Origin: Belliella filtrata
GTDB taxonomy: Bacteria > Bacteroidota > Bacteroidia > Cytophagales > Cyclobacteriaceae
DNA: 64,000 bases
Reading direction: 5' to 3'
NCBI RefSeq assembly: GCF_022549775.1
Contig: NZ_JAKZGP010000010.1
Location: 34,332 to 98,331 of the forward strand
The position numbers and the translations under genes were made by a program. The notes under the pieces were generated by a model. It did no database searches. It saw only the letters and a program-made list of their open reading frames with translations, and was not told the DNA's origin. Shown piece after piece: positions 9,142-18,486 of this stretch (its first letter is position 1; the number at the start of each line of letters is the position of its first letter).

Positions 9142-11157
9142 TTATTTTGTAGAAGTTTCTACTGAAAATTTGTCAATCTGTACTGGTACAATGAAAGGAT
9201 TAGAATAGGTTTTCATCCTCACAAAACCTTTATCGTTCTTTGCACTGAAACGAATTAATGCATCAGCAAAATCGTCAAAGTCATAATATTTTCTTAGTTC
9301 TTTTATCTCATCTTCGTTGTTTAAATGAGCAATGAACCAATTTTGGGTGTTTTTCAAAATATTAGAACTTATTGAACTCACTTCCTGCGTAGCGTAAATC
9401 ATTCCCAGGTTTAGTTTTGCTCCTTCTTTGGCAATTCTATTATATATCTGACTTAAATCTTTATCATCTTTTTTAGGGAATAGATTATGAGCTTCTTCGA
9501 AATAGAATTGGATAAAATTATTAGGATCATTACTAATGAATCTATTCATAGAATGGTTAAATATTTTTTGACATAGAATCTCAGAGTACAGTTCTTGTAT
9601 CTTAGGGTTTCCTTGCGACAAGTCAATAATAATAATTTTGCCTTCTCTTAGTTTTTCAATGATCTCTTCTTCAAATGCCTTTACTCCTGTATTTGTGTGC
9701 TGCTCTACAATACCTCTTAATTTCTGATAACCACTCACATTTACGACTCCTCCGGGAGTTCTTTTTCTAGTTAAAAACACAAGGAGTGCTTTTAAATCTT
9801 CATCAGCCCACTCTCTGCCTTTTTTTGATCTATAATCGGAAAAATGTTTATGAGAATTGTAATTCTCCCATATTGTGGTAAACCAATTCACGGCTTCATC
9901 AAAGGAAATACCATTATCAGGCTTTAAACTACCATCGCTTTTCACCAACTTATTTAGTTCATTATTGCCTGAGAATTTTATAGTCGTCATGTCGGTTGGC
10001 AGTGAGAATTTAGCAGCGTGAAGGCAACAAAAGTAAGCTGCTATTTTTCGTTCCCATCTAATATAAGCACTTTTATCCGATTTATCAGGTTCAGTCAAAT
10101 CTATTGCCAAAAGACTTTTTACATAATCTCCATTCTCATCATAAAGAAAGCTTTTAACTAATTCAAATCCAGAGTGAATTTGTTTAAAGAAGTTTACTTT
10201 CATCACTTTAAATCCTTCCTTTTTTAAAACACTATACTTTGTTACATCATCTTTATATCGGTCTGAAATAGCGTTTCCATCTTGTAAGTTAGCATTTGCA
10301 TATTCCCCATTAATATCAAAAATTATTTGTCCCACAGGAAATTTTGGCGCACTATTGTCCTCAAAACTTTTTAAAAACTCTTCCACATTCTCAGTCGAAA
10401 CATCAGCTAGTTTTTTAGTAGCCTTTGAAGATATTTGTACAGTTGCTTCTATAACCTTTTTAACAGTGTTAGACTTACCTGTTCTTGTCATTCCGAAAAG
10501 AGCAGTTCTTTTTCCAAGGAGATCAGCTGGATGAATATAAACTTCTGCCTTGTCTTCTTCATGTTTGCTTTGAAATCTGAGACTTGAACTATATCGAACA
10601 TGTCCAATAGAAAATTCATTATTATTACCATGAATAATGTCTGGAGAATCTCTCTGGTTAACAATATATCCTAAAACATCTTTATTGACTTTATAAACAC
10701 TATAATGATGAGCAGAATAAAAATTTTCTAAATCTGCACCAAATTCTACATTCTTCCCACTCCTATAGAATGTTCCTAGCACACGACATTCCAACCCTGA
10801 AAAACTAAACTCATAACGTGTAAAATCATCTAGTTTAGAACTTTTTCCGGAAGTTGGTAAATTATCTTTGTAGTATTCTATCATAGAACTTATCATAGCA
10901 CTATCTGTCGGTAATCTAGCTGGATCCAAAGCTCTTAGAAGAATTGCTTCTTCAACAGTTTCTTCATTATCATAAAATGCAAGTAAAAAAGTTCCTTGTG
11001 CTATTCCTTTTACTCTTTCCTTATCATCATCACATACAAGAATATTAGCTTTATTATAATCAAGAGAAAAAGGATGTCCCACAAAAAGTTTAGGCTGTTT
11101 TCCTTGTTTTAAAGGATCTACAGATACAAGTTGTTTTATTTTATCTGTCGTTTTCAT
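9142..11157 (-). CDS. HerA/DUF87-like DNA translocase ATPase
   Basis: A 671-residue HerA-FtsK superfamily ATPase. Its Walker A is LFGMTRTGKSNTVKKV (about residues 218-233), the DINGEYAN block follows, and the Walker B region is FYFEEAHNLFPKKDD, with a downstream YATQEVSSISSNILKNTQNW sensor-like segment. HerA hexamers pump double-stranded DNA and pass it to NurA. The start overlaps the methylase stop by 4 bases (ATGA type), and the NurA gene follows 5 bases downstream. This is a coupled unit in which the methylase could mark self DNA while HerA-NurA act on foreign DNA. Confidence 0.9.
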   Translation of the reverse strand: MKTTDKIKQLVSVDPLKQGKQPKLFVGHPFSLDYNKANILVCDDDKERVKGIAQGTFLLAFYDNEETVEEAILLRALDPARLPTDSAMISSMIEYYKDNLPTSGKSSKLDDFTRYEFSFSGLECRVLGTFYRSGKNVEFGADLENFYSAHHYSVYKVNKDVLGYIVNQRDSPDIIHGNNNEFSIGHVRYSSSLRFQSKHEEDKAEVYIHPADLLGKRTALFGMTRTGKSNTVKKVIEATVQISSKATKKLADVSTENVEEFLKSFEDNSAPKFPVGQIIFDINGEYANANLQDGNAISDRYKDDVTKYSVLKKEGFKVMKVNFFKQIHSGFELVKSFLYDENGDYVKSLLAIDLTEPDKSDKSAYIRWERKIAAYFCCLHAAKFSLPTDMTTIKFSGNNELNKLVKSDGSLKPDNGISFDEAVNWFTTIWENYNSHKHFSDYRSKKGREWADEDLKALLVFLTRKRTPGGVVNVSGYQKLRGIVEQHTNTGVKAFEEEIIEKLREGKIIIIDLSQGNPKIQELYSEILCQKIFNHSMNRFISNDPNNFIQFYFEEAHNLFPKKDDKDLSQIYNRIAKEGAKLNLGMIYATQEVSSISSNILKNTQNWFIAHLNNEDEIKELRKYYDFDDFADALIRFSAKNDKGFVRMKTYSNPFIVPVQIDKFSVETSTK

Positions 11158-12149
11158 GCTTTCATTTTTTTGAGAGGTGATTTTAATATGGGATCACTAA
11201 ACCGAATACAAGCTTGCTCTATATAATCTTCCTTTATTTCAAAAGACACCCATTTCCTATTTAATTTTTCTGCACAATACCCTGTTGTATTACTTCCTGA
11301 AAATGGATCTAGTACCAAATCTCCTTCATCTGTTAAAAACTGAATAAAGAAATTTACCAACCCACCAGACATTCGAGCTGGGTGTGGTGTAATTCCTTTC
11401 TCCCTACAAGTTTTTAGAAAATAATCATTTGAATTAGTGTTTGAAAAACTCAGTACACTATGTGGTAATCTGACATCTCGCTTTTCATCTAAAGCCTCCA
11501 TTTCAAAAAAGTTATGAGCAATACTACCGCCATTATCTTTAAGAAATCCTCCTTCACTTATTTGATGTTCCGATGGACGCTTACCTGAATTATAGGATTG
11601 ACGTTTTAGCAACTGCTCCATACTCTTACTGTAAGGACGTAATACTTTGCTATTATCTGCTTTAGGGAAATCGTTTTTAGCAATCCACCAAACATGTGTA
11701 TAACTATCTACCGTTCTTAATCTATTTACGGTTACCCACTGTGCTGGGGAAGGCAGCTTGGATGGATTATAACAAATGAACTCCTGAATTAACCTCAGGT
11801 TTGCATCAGGGTGTTTAACCATTCCTAGAAGACATTCCAAATGAAGTAATGATTGAACAGGTCTTTCAGGTTCCCAAGCATTACCAATTTCTATAACTAA
11901 TGAACCATCATCTGCTAAAAGTTCAGAAAATATAGGTGCTAGTTTCGTAAACCAATTTTTATATTCTTCACCCTTTTCATTCCCGTATTTCTTTTTTTGA
12001 TTTAGAGGGAATGGTGGTGAAGTGATAATCAAATTTACTTTACCCTTTAAATCTGAAAGATTTTCATCAGATTCTAATAGTTCTAAAGAATTGCCCTCGA
12101 TAAGCATTCCTTGTTTTGAATTGAATATTTTGGTTGATTTTATTGACAT
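11154..12149 (-). CDS. Beta-class DNA methyltransferase (N4-cytosine or N6-adenine)
   Basis: A 331-residue methylase. The catalytic motif IV, TSPPFPL, is near residue 44 and the SAM-binding motif I, LDPFSGSNTTGYCAEKLNR, is near 275, the order typical of the beta class. The SPPF form is more common in N4-cytosine enzymes, but adenine specificity is not excluded. A long central region with GKRPSEHQISEGG probably recognises the target. It is the first gene of the tight operon and its stop overlaps the HerA start. Likely job: protecting host DNA from the downstream nucleases. Confidence 0.9.
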   Translation of the reverse strand: MSIKSTKIFNSKQGMLIEGNSLELLESDENLSDLKGKVNLIITSPPFPLNQKKKYGNEKGEEYKNWFTKLAPIFSELLADDGSLVIEIGNAWEPERPVQSLLHLECLLGMVKHPDANLRLIQEFICYNPSKLPSPAQWVTVNRLRTVDSYTHVWWIAKNDFPKADNSKVLRPYSKSMEQLLKRQSYNSGKRPSEHQISEGGFLKDNGGSIAHNFFEMEALDEKRDVRLPHSVLSFSNTNSNDYFLKTCREKGITPHPARMSGGLVNFFIQFLTDEGDLVLDPFSGSNTTGYCAEKLNRKWVSFEIKEDYIEQACIRFSDPILKSPLKKMKA

Positions 12150-12230
12150 TAATTACATAATTTATACGTATTCACCCCCTTTACACTTGTCTATATATGT
12201 CTATTTAATAAGTAGGTAGATCAAATAATT

Positions 12231-13181
12231 CTATTTTTTAAAAAGTAAACTCTTGATTTTCGATAAAACTTTTCTTCTTATGCTATCGCAAGGCTGATCT
12301 AAAACAATTGTCTGATCAATTGCGACTAACATATATGATTCTAGAGAATACCTTCTGTAAAACTTCATAAATCCCATAAAATATAGATAGGATATAAAAG
12401 AAGAAATTACAATAATACAGGTGAGTTGGAGATTAAGATCATGTATTGTGAATTGATATGACTCATACTTGCTTGTAAGATAAAAATAATCAGCTATCTC
12501 TCTTATTCCTTTTATAGCAAAAATCCAGAATAAAAAACAACAAATTAGTGATAATGCCCTTAAAAAACCATAGAGTGCGACATAGTTAGTCATTTTAAAT
12601 TGATGGTTTTTTGAATTTTCGAACGTATAGTGTGAAATAATTCTATGGAAATCATAATTTCTCAACTCTTTGTAATCTGGGGGATAAATACTATCCAGTA
12701 ATTTAAGGCACTTATCTTTAATTACATCAATTAAAAAATCATCTAGTTTTTTTGTATAAAAGTTTTTAAAGAGAAAATACTCACCTAAAATAAAATCTAA
12801 AATTGAAATTGGTAAAATTAAAAGGGCAATAAAAAACCTTATAAATATTGATTGCCATCTTAAATCTTTCTGAAAATACTTTTGCTCTCTGTTTATTCCA
12901 AGCAAATATTTTGAAGGGTAGTCATATTTCCAACATGCGAATCTTTCAACTGTTATGGAAGATAAGTAATTAATTAAATGTCCTAAGCAATAACTGATAA
13001 TAATAAAAAACAAAACCTTGTCAAATTGAAACTCCATGTTTTCATTGATCAGGCGTATTACATCATTTACAGAATTAATGTCATCTATCTTTAATAGGAG
13101 CAAAATTATATAAAAAAGTACTGCACCAGGTATAAAATAACCAAGAAAATCATAAAGAGAAAATGGGTTTTGCTTTATCAT
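12231..13181 (-). CDS. Multi-pass membrane protein of unknown function
   Basis: A 316-residue protein with about five or six predicted membrane segments, including GYFIPGAVLFYIILLLL near the N-terminus, FFIIISYCLGHLINYL, FIALLILPISILDFIL and LICCFLFWIFAI. The opening QNPFSLYDFLGYFIPG is typical of a group of uncharacterised Bacteroidota proteins. It ends 81 bases before the methylase start, so it may be a separate gene or the leading gene of the HerA-NurA operon. I recognise no enzymatic motif. It could be a membrane-acting effector. Confidence 0.75.
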   Translation of the reverse strand: MIKQNPFSLYDFLGYFIPGAVLFYIILLLLKIDDINSVNDVIRLINENMEFQFDKVLFFIIISYCLGHLINYLSSITVERFACWKYDYPSKYLLGINREQKYFQKDLRWQSIFIRFFIALLILPISILDFILGEYFLFKNFYTKKLDDFLIDVIKDKCLKLLDSIYPPDYKELRNYDFHRIISHYTFENSKNHQFKMTNYVALYGFLRALSLICCFLFWIFAIKGIREIADYFYLTSKYESYQFTIHDLNLQLTCIIVISSFISYLYFMGFMKFYRRYSLESYMLVAIDQTIVLDQPCDSIRRKVLSKIKSLLFKK

Positions 13182-13257
13182 TTTTTAATTACAAAGGTTT
13201 AGAAAATTATTCTAATTAAATAGGACTTCCCCAAACCTATCAATTCCCCCTCAAACA

Positions 13258-13283
13258 AAAAATACCCCGATCAAGGTATTTTT
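13258..13283. terminator. Hairpin terminator, repeated at 32880
   Basis: The inverted repeat AAAAATACC / GGTATTTTT closes an 8-base loop. The surroundings (TCAAACAAAAAATACCCCGATC and the TTACTCAATTTCATATGA side) recur almost exactly at 32873-32920. It works on either strand by symmetry and separates two minus-strand units. Confidence 0.65.
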
Positions 13284-13319
13284 ACTCAATTTCATATGAT
13301 TTACTTCTACTTATCTAAT

Positions 13320-13407
13320 GCGGACTGGACGACGGAGATTCAGAAATCCTTCTATGTGGGAGGCCAGCGTTGGCGATAGTTAATAGATGAACTTCCGTCC
13401 AGCGAAT
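13320..13407. repeat. Imperfect palindrome, cassette-junction-like
   Basis: Arms GCGGACTGGACGACGGAG (from 13320) and CTTCCGTCCAGCGAA (to about 13406) pair with bulges around a ~50-base centre. It lies in the ~320-base gap between two minus-strand units. The shape is like that of long integron attC sites but the canonical end boxes are not evident. Confidence 0.4.
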
Positions 13408-13502
13408 CACCTGAAGCCCTCTTTTGGCTATTGTCAATTTAATAAAAACCTTTAAAAATCACTTTGAATTTAAGACAGTACCTCGACTGGCTGTACGTGC
13501 TT

Positions 13503-14015
13503 TTATTCAATCGAAACTATTTTGTTTTTCCTTGTAGAATAAATCACTTTTGTTTTTCCTTTAAAATCTGAGTAATCAATTGTGTATATGTCTTTTGAAA
13601 AAATAATTTTCATACAATTCTGCGGAGTTAATCCTTTTTCAAGAGATGAGGTTGTTGTTGAAATATCTTTTAATATTTTATCTAAAGACTGTTCTTGTTC
13701 CGGTTGAATAGCTCCGATTAGTGCAATTCCAAGAATCATTGCACACACACTCAAATTAGTAAATAAAATAGCTTTCGCATTTGAAATTTCGGTTTTAATA
13801 GTCAATATGGATTTGCCAAATCCTATTAATGATAAAATAATAGTTATAACCAAAAACAGGGAACTAAAGTAATTCGTCCATATAAACGGGGTTTCTTGAA
13901 ATACTAAAAATGCAATTTGACCAGCAAGAATAGTTGAAGCCAAAGAAATTACAACCTTATTGTAATCAATAACCATTTTATAGGCTTCTAAGACATTGTT
14001 TTTCGGTTCAGTCAT
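13503..14015 (-). CDS. Small membrane protein of unknown function
   Basis: From the ATG at 14015 (MTEPKNNVLEAYKMV) the protein has about 170 residues. The frame is open to 14045, but that would overlap the preceding gene, whereas 14015 lies 2 bases after its stop. Four hydrophobic segments (VVISLASTILAGQIAFLVF, YFSSLFLVITIILSLIGF, ILFTNLSVCAMILGIALIG and a weaker one) occupy residues about 18-110, followed by a soluble ~65-residue tail ending in YSTRKNKIVSIE. No family is recognised. It forms a two-gene unit with the 118-residue protein upstream, resembling small two-gene effector/sensor modules of defence islands. Confidence 0.7.
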   Translation of the reverse strand: MTEPKNNVLEAYKMVIDYNKVVISLASTILAGQIAFLVFQETPFIWTNYFSSLFLVITIILSLIGFGKSILTIKTEISNAKAILFTNLSVCAMILGIALIGAIQPEQEQSLDKILKDISTTTSSLEKGLTPQNCMKIIFSKDIYTIDYSDFKGKTKVIYSTRKNKIVSIE

Positions 14016-14017
14016 AA

Positions 14018-14374
14018 TTATACTTCTTTTGGTACAAAGCACCATTTTTCAATTGTTCTTGAAAGAGAGTGCCATATTTCCCAAGATGTGATTTTGCGGT
14101 CTCTTCTCCTTCTATAGCTTCTTAACCTTCCGTATGCAATTATGTCATTTAGTGCTTCAGGAACTAATGAGATTGCCCGTTCTTGAGATGCTTCGTAGTT
14201 AAAGTTTTCTCTTTGCCAAGTTGAAGATGGATCTTCTTGAATATTCTCAACAACTTCAACAACAAAGTCAATTGCTTTTGGCGAAATGGAATATTCTCCT
14301 CCAAGTTCATTCTGAAGTCTAATCCATTCTTTTATTTGTCTATTTACTTGCTCTCTTATGATTTCTTTCTTCAT
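14018..14374 (-). CDS. Hypothetical cytosolic protein, partner of membrane protein
   Basis: A 118-residue charged, helical protein (QVNRQIKEWIRLQNEL, AIDFVVEVVENIQ, a basic RLRSYRRRRDRK stretch, then EIWHSLSRTIEKW). The basic patch could bind nucleic acid. No domain is recognised. The gene is followed after 2 bases by the membrane protein and preceded by a repeat-rich intergenic region, so the pair forms a self-contained unit. Confidence 0.65.
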   Translation of the reverse strand: MKKEIIREQVNRQIKEWIRLQNELGGEYSISPKAIDFVVEVVENIQEDPSSTWQRENFNYEASQERAISLVPEALNDIIAYGRLRSYRRRRDRKITSWEIWHSLSRTIEKWCFVPKEV

Positions 14375-14444
14375 TGTTAATATTTTTTTCGGATCACTAC
14401 CAACGATTTCTCTATGCCATAATGGCGTCTATATCCGAATTATC

Positions 14445-14834
14445 TCCAAACATAACAATTCCAATCACAACATAAAATACCAACAACAGGGTATTTTTCA
14501 AGTTAAAAACAAAAAAAAGCCCTATTCTAGAGGATTTCAAAAAATTCACGGTGATAATAACATCTTTTTGTTTCTTTCTCTTTTACTACAAATCGTTTCT
14601 TGCAGGCAGGAACGAATTTCGAGAGAGCCAACGATGACAATAGCGAGGGATCATTCACAATTCTTGATTTTTAGGTTACTTTTTTGTTCAAGTAAAAGGT
14701 AAAACACCCCATCCTCACATAACAAGTCCTTCACCCTCCAGTTGTCAGTTAACAGCCACTAGACAAAATCCCTGATAGATGAATGCATCAATCAGGGATT
14801 TTTTTGAGGGCTTTTGGCTAGTGGGCTAAATGTT
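14445..14834. repeat. Long intergenic repeat, copy 1
   Basis: About 390 bases that resemble 28569-29006 end to end. The repeat begins near CAAACATAAC, includes the hairpin AAAATACC...GGTATTTT (14474-14498), an AAAAAAAGCCC hairpin, an ACAAATCG block, a GAATTTCGAG block, and the final CCTTCACCCT-to-AAATGTT section (14728-14834) that also occurs at 26741-26849. Similarity among the three copies ends right after AAATGTT, after which each continues into a different gene. No reliable ORF lies inside it. Confidence 0.7.
14767..14800. terminator. Strong hairpin terminator AATCCCTGAT/ATCAGGGATT
   Basis: A 10-base perfect stem closes a 14-base loop and is followed by a T run. It lies just downstream of the minus-strand OLD-type gene and inside a larger imperfect palindrome (14756-14824). 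It recurs at 26781-26814 and, altered, at 28941-28970. Confidence 0.75.
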
Positions 14835-14855
14835 ATAGCCAGTTTTTTCTTCTAT

Positions 14856-16778
14856 TTAAAATAGTTTTTTTAAATTGTCTATCCAGTCAGGAACAATATA
14901 TTCATCATTCATTTTTGAAACATATTTATTCGCAAAATCAAATTTATTGTTTCCAGCATTGAAAAAATTCTCTAGTATCTTTTGCTTGCTTAATGAAAGG
15001 TCTAATGCATAATAGCTTGCATCTTCTGTTGGCTCGCTAATATCTTTAATGATATTTTCCAATTCAGGAAATGTTTCTCTAAATTCTAAAAGTGTCTCAA
15101 AAAAAAGGTTGCCATTTAGGGCATCTTCAATTTCTGTTTTAGGTGAAACTGGATTAGAATCTATTTTAACTAAAACCGTCTTTTTATCCTTCTCAATATT
15201 TACGATGCGAAAACAAAGTAGATTTTTTAATTCGTCTCTTGTAGGATACTGAACCAATTCCGCATCTGTATCCGACACCAAAATAACCTTGCCTTGAATT
15301 TCCTTTTTGAAATCTTCATAAGCCACCTGAAGATTATTATAGATTCGTTTGATTTCAGTAGCACCGCCAACTGGTATAATTCTTAGTTTTTTATCCTTCT
15401 TAATGTCAGCAAAATATTTTTCAAAATAAATTTTCTCAGATGAACCTTCACAAATAAGCCAATTAAAAGGTTCATTCGTCAAAATACTCGTCACAACTGA
15501 CTGTGTAAAATCATTAATGCTTTTTAATCTTATATCATATGGTAGTTTACCTTTAGAACTTTTAACTGCTTGTTTAACTTCTTCACGATAACTACTCACA
15601 CTAACAAGATCGAAAAGATGTCCCTTTTCATTTTTTGAAATTACGCAAACACTCCCTTCTTCAACGGTTGGGATAAATCCATACCAATGTGTTGTAAAGA
15701 TAAGTTGTTTGCACAATAGGCTTAATTCAAAGAGTTTATTGAACTGGTCATAACAAGCTGACATATGAAGCGAGGATTCAGGTTCATCTATCGCAAGAAT
15801 AATTTTGTTGGTATCCTTTCGATAACTTTTAAGAAAATGATATGCTAATTCAATTATTGCTTTTTGCTTTTCCCCTGAACTAAGTACAGACATTTCGAGC
15901 CAATGACCACTTTCACTTTTATGTAATTTCCGTATTTTGAAATATGCTTCAACTATAAGCTTATAAACATCGTGTTTTCTCAAGTTTACTTGTCTCTCTC
16001 CAACCGTGCGAAATGAGTAATCTTCTAGAACGGTCGTCAAGCTTTCTATAAAGGAGTTCAAATTTTGATTTATCTCTTGAATCTTTGACTGGGGTACACA
16101 TTTTTCAACAATTTCTGTTAAAGTCTCACCCATAAGTGATTGTATTTCCTTTGTCTCTAACTGTGTGAAATTATCTGGGTCAATATCTTTAGGGATATAA
16201 ATGTATTCTATTAAACCTTTAAGCTCAGTTAGTAATGGTTCAAATAATTTTATTTGTTCATCATTTATGCCATGTTGGACTTTATCAAAATCTTCTATAA
16301 AAAGTTCACCAAGTTTTTTTGTATTGAAAAAACTTAAACTCACGTTATTGTCGTGTGTAATACCTATAGGGAGTAACAAACAGTTTTCTTGATTATAGTT
16401 TCTTTTCAATATAGCTAATTGTTCAGAGAATGTTTTAAATTGGTCTCTATTTTGAGATAGAATATCAGATTCTTCTAAACCCCAAACATAATCACTTAGT
16501 TTTTTTGCAATGTCAATATTTTCAAAAAGGGCTTCTTCAATTTTAAACAAAAAAACGGGAACAATATGTGGTCTTGTCGTGACAACGCCACTTTTCTTTG
16601 TAACTATATTATAATTCCATTGTCTTAAATTAAAAAAACAATCGAGGGCTTCTAATATTGAGCTTTTTCCAATTCCATTATTACCGACAAGTCCATTAAA
16701 CGTTTGTCCAAAAGTCAGAGGTAAATAGTTTATACCTGAGTATGTTTTAATATTTCTTACAATTGTTCCTATAATCAT
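14856..16778 (-). CDS. OLD-family ATPase with TOPRIM nuclease domain
   Basis: A 640-residue protein. Its ABC/SMC-like ATPase has Walker A VGNNGIGKSS (31-40), the signature-like SVLSSGEKQKAI, Walker B IILAIDEPESSLH (about 328) and TTHWYGF. A C-terminal TOPRIM domain carries the conserved Glu in LICEGSSEK (about 439) and the DxD in VSDTDAEL (about 502). OLD proteins are ATP-regulated DNA nucleases active against phage. No UvrD-like partner lies beside it, so it is a stand-alone (class 1-like) OLD or has lost a partner. It is bounded by the long repeat on the 3' side and an IS110 copy on the 5' side. Confidence 0.88.
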   Translation of the reverse strand: MIIGTIVRNIKTYSGINYLPLTFGQTFNGLVGNNGIGKSSILEALDCFFNLRQWNYNIVTKKSGVVTTRPHIVPVFLFKIEEALFENIDIAKKLSDYVWGLEESDILSQNRDQFKTFSEQLAILKRNYNQENCLLLPIGITHDNNVSLSFFNTKKLGELFIEDFDKVQHGINDEQIKLFEPLLTELKGLIEYIYIPKDIDPDNFTQLETKEIQSLMGETLTEIVEKCVPQSKIQEINQNLNSFIESLTTVLEDYSFRTVGERQVNLRKHDVYKLIVEAYFKIRKLHKSESGHWLEMSVLSSGEKQKAIIELAYHFLKSYRKDTNKIILAIDEPESSLHMSACYDQFNKLFELSLLCKQLIFTTHWYGFIPTVEEGSVCVISKNEKGHLFDLVSVSSYREEVKQAVKSSKGKLPYDIRLKSINDFTQSVVTSILTNEPFNWLICEGSSEKIYFEKYFADIKKDKKLRIIPVGGATEIKRIYNNLQVAYEDFKKEIQGKVILVSDTDAELVQYPTRDELKNLLCFRIVNIEKDKKTVLVKIDSNPVSPKTEIEDALNGNLFFETLLEFRETFPELENIIKDISEPTEDASYYALDLSLSKQKILENFFNAGNNKFDFANKYVSKMNDEYIVPDWIDNLKKLF

Positions 16779-16822
16779 TCGGGTGTGTTTTTTAAAATTC
16801 TGACTAACGCAAAGAAAATCGC

Positions 16823-18234
16823 TTAATTTGGGCTCAATTCGAGGCCTAAATCCTCATTAGTCAGACCGAATTTATCGATTTGTTTTTTTATTCTCTTAAC
16901 TAAGCCCAACTTTCTTTTTTGGTCTAAATAAAGGTATCCCTCTGGGTTTATATAGGGTACACCTTTCACTACCATATTCCATATAATCACTGCAAGCTTC
17001 CTTGCTGTGGCACTGATGGCTGAAACTCTCCCTTTTCTAAAGCTTATTCTCTGAAAGAAGTCCCTCAAGGGTATTGAGTCTTTCAGGTTTCCGATGGCAT
17101 TGGCTGCATTCCTTAAGGCTATTTTAAGTCTGTTGCTTCCTTTCGGTATTTTGCTAGAAAGAACTTTACCACCACTTACTTTATTGTTTGGGGCAAGCCT
17201 AAGCCAAGAAGCAAAGTGCTTGGCTGTTTTAAACTTCTTGATCCCCTCCATGCCTACTTCACTCATCAATGCCAAAACTGTAGAAAAGCTCATCCCTTCA
17301 ATCGCCAGAAGATCCGTGCCTTCAAACATCTGATAGGCTTTTAAATTCATATCGATATCTTTTGGTGTGTTTTTATTGACTCTTTTATGGGGCTTTGATT
17401 CTAGATAGTGCTCATGCTTATTACTATCTGAATCGATGATTTCATTCAGCTTTTTCTCTATCTCTTTATCGCAATCCTCTATCTTCTTTTGAATATGGTC
17501 ATATGTATCCAATTCCTGTTGAAGGGCAAATAGATAGTCTCTTCTTCCATTGGAATGGAGCGCTTTGGCGATTTCTTCCTCACTCTTTCTGCAATTCTTA
17601 TGGCGAAGTGATGCAAGTTTATTTGGATCTGTTTCCCCTTCACAAATCGCCCTGATAATTAATAAACCTGTAAGTCCACAAATGTCATTTACAACCACGT
17701 CTAACCTCAGATATAGTAGTCTCAAATTCTTCTGCATTTTTTTGGATGTTGAAGCTGCCAAGTGCATCAGATTTGCTCTCTGACGACAATATGTCCGAAG
17801 TTCTTCGGCTGATCCATCTGGCAAAAAACTACTTGTCAAAAGACCTAAGGTGTGCAATTTCTGAATCCATTGGCAGTCTTTAACATCTGTCTTTTTACCT
17901 TTGATATTTTTGGTGAACTTACCATTGCATAAAATCAAATGAAACCCTTTTGAAAGCAGTATAGCATAGAGGTTTTGCCAATAAGTACCTGTACTTTCAA
18001 TAGCTATGGTTTTTGCACTCTTTTCCTTCAACCAGTCTGCCATCGCAAGTAAATCTTGATTGAATACCCCAAACTCCCGAACATCCTGTTCGGACTGACC
18101 CACTGCAACCCAGTGGGAACGACTACCAACATCACATGCGAAGCATTCATCGACACCAATTAAAAATATCACTAGGAGATAATTCCCGCAGCCTGTGGAT
18201 TGATGACTTCCATTGAGATAGATTCCTGTTCCAT
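16823..18234 (-). pseudogene. IS110-family DEDD transposase, interrupted
   Basis: The RuvC-like DEDD N-terminal domain (DVGSRSHWVAVGQ, IESTGTYWQNLY, KTDVKDCQWIQKLHTLGLL) and the C-terminal Transposase-20 domain (IEGMSFSTVLALMSEVG, SGGKVLSSKIPKGSNRLK) are present. The natural start is ATG at 18234 (MEQESISMEV), as in copy 2. After codon 18 a 47-base insertion at 18134-18180 brings a TAG and shifts the frame exactly at the first catalytic GIDVG motif. A longer reading from 18343 in another frame gives 506 residues, but its first ~60 residues are not family sequence. The element is probably inactive unless an internal start is used. Confidence 0.75.
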
Positions 18235-18410
18235 ATCCTTTTAATTTTAGGCTCTTTGGAGATGTGCTTTTGGCAAGGAAATATTTTGAACGGGGTATGT
18301 GACTTTTTAAAGACTGATCCGCAACTGAAATCATCGCAAGCATCCCAACCAGGATTCTGACCGTGCTTGCTGATTGCTCAGGAGCGACAGTTTAAAAATC
18401 GGCCTTTCAA
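18235..18410 (-). ncRNA. Candidate IS110 bridge-RNA region, copy 1
   Basis: This non-coding stretch upstream of the transposase is conserved between the two copies (for example GCTTTTGGC, GAACGGGGTAT, GAAATCATCGCAAGCA, AAATCGGCC). IS110-group elements encode a structured bridge RNA in this position that pairs with target and donor DNA. The loops were not resolved by eye; the call rests on position and conservation. Confidence 0.35.
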
Positions 18411-18486
18411 AGAGCTTCACTAAGATAAAAAAAAGATGTGATGATGTGAATTCCACGTTAGCTCTGAAAGTAAATTTGTTTCATAT

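Larger units (their letters stand above)
16799..18410 (-). mobile_element. IS110-family insertion sequence, copy 1
   Basis: The element starts at the TTCTGACTAACGCAAAG border near 16799 and is similar to copy 2 up to the AAATCGGCC block near 18410. It contains one transposase frame and about 175 bases of conserved non-coding sequence upstream of it, where IS110-group elements encode their bridge RNA. The outer right boundary is uncertain because other IS fragments follow. Confidence 0.75.

Noticed and set aside
14358..14702. 114-codon plus-strand frame
   Set aside because: It overlaps the other copy of the same intergenic repeat and is rich in single-residue runs; no matching frame is kept in the copy at 28569.
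14856..16778. Second Gabija system
   Set aside because: The protein is OLD-type, but no UvrD-like helicase gene lies next to it; its neighbours are a repeat and an IS110 copy.
16823..18343. 506-residue transposase reading
   Set aside because: The first ~60 residues come from the non-coding IS110 end in the wrong frame; the true start is at 18234 and the gene is interrupted by 47 bases.
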